From contig CAZWCZ010000049.1 of the NCBI GenBank assembly GCA_964632165.1, forward strand, positions 1 to 8,043: a stretch of DNA of 8,043 bases, read 5' to 3'. Positions 6,297 through 8,043 of this stretch are shown one piece after another (positions within the stretch are counted from its first letter, which is position 1; every line of letters begins with the position of its first letter). The position numbers and the translations under genes were made by a program. Source of the stretch: SIG299 sp964632165 (lineage in GTDB: Bacteria; Bacillota; Clostridia; Lachnospirales; Lachnospiraceae). The notes beneath the pieces are model-generated. The model was not told where the DNA came from and searched no databases. It saw nothing but the letters and a program-made list of their open reading frames with translations.

Positions 6297-6651
6297 AGAT
6301 CAGCCGAAAAAGGTCGGCAAAGTCCTTGTGCGATTTTTTGAAAACGTGACACCGTTTGAGGAAACAGACGGCGATCTGACAATAAGCGGTTACGAATATG
6401 ATGAATACCACCTCGAACTTGATAACTACGATAGCCTTTTCTTTGACATTCTGAACAGCTATGACGGTTATCTTGCGCAAGCGAAATTGGCAGAGGCTGA
6501 GCAGAAAACGATTCCCGATCTGCAGCAGCAAGTAGCAACGCTCGCACAAGAAAAGGCGGAGCTGAACGACAAGGTTGAAAACTTGGAGCTTCAACTCACC
6601 GACACGCAGATGGCTCTTTGCGATGTATATGAACTTGCATTAGGAGGTTGA
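6250..6651 (+). CDS. Acidic coiled-coil phage protein, function unknown
   Basis: This is a 133-residue protein of no named function that I can assign with confidence. The first 75 residues are acidic and aromatic (ISGYEYDEYHLELDNYDSLF), and residues about 76-125 are a heptad-like helix with IPDLQQQVATLAQEKAEL and NDKVENLELQLTDT segments, predicted as a coiled coil. A TAAAGGAGG-like site near 6231-6240 lies about 10 nt before ATG 6250. The gene overlaps the end of the RT gene by 47 bp in another frame, so it is probably co-transcribed with it. Proteins of this kind are common after fibre genes in Firmicutes phages, so a tail or fibre-assembly role is plausible. It does not look like Avd, the basic four-helix DGR accessory protein, because it is clearly acidic. 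Confidence 0.75.
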   Translation: MRVRGDLEPNNAFTLEDQPKKVGKVLVRFFENVTPFEETDGDLTISGYEYDEYHLELDNYDSLFFDILNSYDGYLAQAKLAEAEQKTIPDLQQQVATLAQEKAELNDKVENLELQLTDTQMALCDVYELALGG

Positions 6652-6654
6652 TTT

Positions 6655-6774
6655 ATGGAAAAGGTTTATGCAGAACTGATCCGCAAGGGCAGGAAGACAA
6701 TTGAAGATGTCCCGCAGGCACTACGCGAAAAAGTGCTTGCAATATTGGAAAAGAAAGGGGTTGAGGGCTCATGA
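6655..6774 (+). CDS. Small late phage protein, CD1375-like, copy 1
   Basis: This 39-residue protein starts MEKVYAELIRKGRKTIEDVP and continues as an amphipathic helix to KKGVEGS. The pattern VYAxLIxKGxKTxxxVP followed by an R..V..IL helix resembles the small CD1375-type proteins encoded near tail fibre genes in Clostridia phages; their role is not known. TAGGAGG at 6641-6647 lies 7 nt before the ATG, and the start is 3 nt after the previous stop. It shares 16 identical positions with the second copy at 6828. The stop codon lies inside the loop of a terminator-like hairpin. Confidence 0.75.
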   Translation: MEKVYAELIRKGRKTIEDVPQALREKVLAILEKKGVEGS

Positions 6775-6800
6775 AAAGCCTTCGACTCTTTCTTTTATCT
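6760..6800 (+). terminator. Terminator or attenuator between the two small genes
   Basis: GTTGAGGGCT (6760-6769) pairs with AGCCTTCGAC (6777-6786) over 10 bp, including two G-U pairs, with a 7-nt loop, followed by a T-rich run (TCTTTCTTTTAT). The stem includes the last codons of the first small gene and its stop lies in the loop, so translating ribosomes could affect folding. It may lower expression of the downstream copy. Confidence 0.6.
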
Positions 6801-6827
6801 ATTCTTTTGAGAAAGGAGGCTTCAACA

Positions 6828-6947
6828 ATGGCAGTCGTATACGCTACACTGATCGTTAAGGGTAAGAAAACTCTTAATCAGGTTCCTGCTCTTATCAGAA
6901 AGCAGGTCGAAGAGATCCTTGCTGATCTCGAAGTAACGGTTGAGTAA
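6828..6947 (+). CDS. Small late phage protein, CD1375-like, copy 2
   Basis: This 39-residue paralogue of the preceding protein starts MAVVYATLIVKGKKTLNQVP and ends EVTVE, with the same length and the same VYAxLIxKGxKT core. AAGGAGG at 6813-6819 is 8 nt before ATG 6828. An in-frame ATG at 6771, overlapping the previous stop as ATGA, would add 19 mostly hydrophobic residues; it has no ribosome binding site of its own and the paralogue lacks such an extension, so 6828 is chosen. The function is unknown. The T-rich tract of the upstream hairpin leads into its ribosome binding site. Confidence 0.72.
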   Translation: MAVVYATLIVKGKKTLNQVPALIRKQVEEILADLEVTVE

Positions 6948-6961
6948 TCGTTACACTTACA

Positions 6962-6990
6962 GAGAAAGCCCCCAGGCCGGGGGCTTTCTC
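6962..6990 (+). terminator. Strong hairpin after the small-gene pair
   Basis: GAGAAAGCCCCC (6962-6973) and GGGGGCTTTCTC (6979-6990) form a perfect 12-bp stem with a 5-nt loop. It lies 14 nt past the stop of the second small gene. Only AAATTC follows, so the T-run is missing on the + strand, but the stem is of the kind seen in phage terminators and RNA-stabilising hairpins. Confidence 0.65.
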
Positions 6991-6995
6991 AAATT

Positions 6996-7017
6996 CGCGG
7001 TACACACCGCGCTTTTT
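6996..7017 (+). terminator. Second terminator in tandem
   Basis: CGCGGT (6996-7001) and ACCGCG (7006-7011) form a 6-bp stem with a 4-nt loop followed by CTTTTTATT. Together with the hairpin just upstream it forms a tandem terminator between the tail/DGR block and the membrane-protein/holin block. Confidence 0.65.
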
Positions 7018-7057
7018 ATTGTAAAGGACGCAACAATAAAATGACGGAGGAAATATT

Positions 7058-7594
7058 TTGATTACTTGGCAAGCGTTTTTAGATATGTTTGGCGGCATTA
7101 CGATCTTGGATGTCGCCGTTTTTATTGCGTCTATGGTTTTCCTGGTGCTGATATACACAAAAATCAAGAAGTATCTCATAGACAAGCACGATGCGGAAAA
7201 ACTCCGCAATGAACAATTGCAAGAAGCATTGGCGGCGGTAAGGGAATATCCAAAATATCGAAAGCAGAGCATCGAAATTCAGCACGAACTTGAAGACGAG
7301 AACAGCGCGGTCAGAAAAGATATTCAAGAACTCACAAAACGCATCGAAAAAATGGAAGAGGACACACGGAGACGCGAAAGAAACAAGATACGTGACCGGC
7401 TCTTGCAAAATTACCGATATTATACCAACGCCGAAACAAATCCAACGCAATCGTGGTCGCGAATGGAATCTGATGCTTTTTGGGATCTGTTCAAGGAATA
7501 CGAGCAAGCGGGCGGTGATGGATATATGCATACGGAAGTTCAGCCGGCAATGAACAAACTTTCAATCATTGAACACGAAAAAAGCGATAATTAG
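7058..7594 (+). CDS. Membrane-anchored coiled-coil phage protein
   Basis: This 178-residue protein starts at TTG, with ACGGAGG at 7044-7050 placed 7 nt upstream; no better ATG exists in the region. One membrane segment is seen at residues about 14-33 (ITILDVAVFIASMVFLVLIY), followed by a basic KIKKYLIDK stop-transfer, suggesting that the long C-terminal part stays in the cytoplasm. Residues about 45-115 are highly charged and helical, with a likely coiled coil. The C-terminal domain carries LLQNYRYYTN, WSRMESDAFWDLFKEYEQ and GGDGYMHTEV segments, a pattern I associate with proteins found just before holins in Firmicutes phages. The position next to a holin-like gene suggests a lysis or membrane role. 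The biochemical function is unknown. Confidence 0.75.
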   Translation: MITWQAFLDMFGGITILDVAVFIASMVFLVLIYTKIKKYLIDKHDAEKLRNEQLQEALAAVREYPKYRKQSIEIQHELEDENSAVRKDIQELTKRIEKMEEDTRRRERNKIRDRLLQNYRYYTNAETNPTQSWSRMESDAFWDLFKEYEQAGGDGYMHTEVQPAMNKLSIIEHEKSDN

Positions 7595-7608
7595 AGGGTG
7601 CACACTCT
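7593..7608. other. Imperfect palindrome in the gap before the holin gene
   Basis: AGAGGGTGCACACTCT is symmetrical around GTGCAC apart from one G/A pair (7597 with 7604). It overlaps the stop of the membrane-protein gene. It could be a protein-binding site or a chance symmetry; there is no T-run for termination. Confidence 0.25.
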
Positions 7609-7645
7609 GATTATATACAAACAAAAAAGAAAGAGGTAAAAACAA

Positions 7646-7984
7646 ATGTTAAACCATTCGGCAATTCCCGTTATCGTGGTTATCTGCTATGTAGTAATTA
7701 CCGCGATCAAATCCACAAAGATCAACAGCAAGTTCTATCCGTTGATCTCTTGTATTCTCGGCGCTTTTTTGGCGGCGGCTATGTTTTATATTTTCCCAGA
7801 ATTTATCGGCGCGGCATCGCTGACTGCCGCTATTATTTCGGGAGCAGTTTCCGGTCTTGCGGCAACAGGCACCAATCAAGTATTCAAGCAGTTGCTTAAA
7901 GCCGCAGAGAACGGTGAGGATCTGTCAAAGGTAAATACATCTACAAAGTCCACCGATACAGATACCCCCGACAATACAAAGTAA
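7646..7984 (+). CDS. Phage holin-like protein
   Basis: This is a 112-residue membrane protein with three hydrophobic stretches at residues about 6-21, 31-51 and 55-75, followed by a polar C-terminal tail rich in Lys, Asp, Ser and Thr. The third stretch (ISGAVSGLAATGTNQVFKQL) resembles the conserved end of r1t-type phage holins. Holins collect in the cytoplasmic membrane and open at a set time to let endolysin reach the cell wall. AAAGAGGT at 7630-7637 lies 8 nt before the ATG. The gene is last before a strong terminator; no endolysin gene is present in the window, so it should lie elsewhere. A different small membrane role cannot be excluded. Confidence 0.78.
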   Translation: MLNHSAIPVIVVICYVVITAIKSTKINSKFYPLISCILGAFLAAAMFYIFPEFIGAASLTAAIISGAVSGLAATGTNQVFKQLLKAAENGEDLSKVNTSTKSTDTDTPDNTK

Positions 7985-7998
7985 TAGCATAAGACACG

Positions 7999-8040
7999 AA
8001 ATCCCCTTGGCAAGCGTAAATGCTCGTCAAGGGGATTTTT
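7999..8040 (+). terminator. Intrinsic terminator after the holin gene
   Basis: AAATCCCCTTG (7999-8009) pairs with CAAGGGGATTT (8028-8038) as a perfect 11-bp stem with an 18-nt loop, ending in a T5 run (8036-8040). The A-tract on the 5' side could also make it work on the opposite strand. It starts 15 bp past the holin stop and closes the late transcript seen here. Confidence 0.85.
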
Positions 8041-8043
8041 CTG

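Noticed and set aside
1..8043. tRNA genes, att sites or insertion sequences
   Set aside because: I saw no cloverleaf-like sequence, transposase frame or long flanking direct repeat other than the VR/TR pair.

Overview
The window reads as part of the late region of a contractile-tailed (myovirus-type) prophage or phage of a Firmicutes/Clostridia-like host, probably from the gut. The grounds are strong AGGAGG-type ribosome binding sites, moderate GC, a baseplate J - tail protein I - tail fibre order, and a small-protein/holin module. All genes are on the + strand. Organism and prophage status are inferences, since no chromosomal flank is visible.

Layout. 1-225: C-terminal end of a baseplate J-like protein. 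218-796: tail protein I (P2 gpI family). 811-1584: tail-collar fibre protein (DUF3751-like). 1603-2322: short fibre protein with HxH and fibre repeats. 2390-4726: a large modular fibre/adhesin with an Ala-rich coiled coil, beta-rich Ig-like modules and a C-terminal C-type-lectin/FGE-like domain. 4727-5210: non-coding DNA with hairpins, a terminator, a consensus promoter and a template repeat. 5211-6296: reverse transcriptase. 6250-6651: coiled-coil protein. 6655-6774 and 6828-6947: two 39-aa paralogous small proteins. 7058-7594: membrane-anchored coiled-coil protein. 7646-7984: holin-like protein. A terminator closes the window.

The central finding is a complete diversity-generating retroelement (DGR). 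The last coding part of the adhesin (variable repeat, VR, 4595-4714) aligns without gaps to a non-coding template repeat (TR, 4969-5088). There are 17 mismatches over 120 bp, and 16 of them fall on TR adenines. An 8-bp-stem, 4-nt-loop hairpin lies just after the VR, a TGnTATAAT promoter lies just before the TR, and the RT gene follows the TR. The expected cycle is transcription of the TR, adenine-mutagenic reverse transcription, and replacement of the VR, which re-randomises the receptor-binding tip of the tail fibre. Two features of the RT are unusual: its catalytic box reads YMDN rather than YxDD, and its DGR-type GxxxSQ motif reads GxxxCQ. No accessory avd gene is evident nearby.

Downstream, small tail/late proteins separated by hairpin terminators lead into a probable lysis module. 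The endolysin is not in the window.
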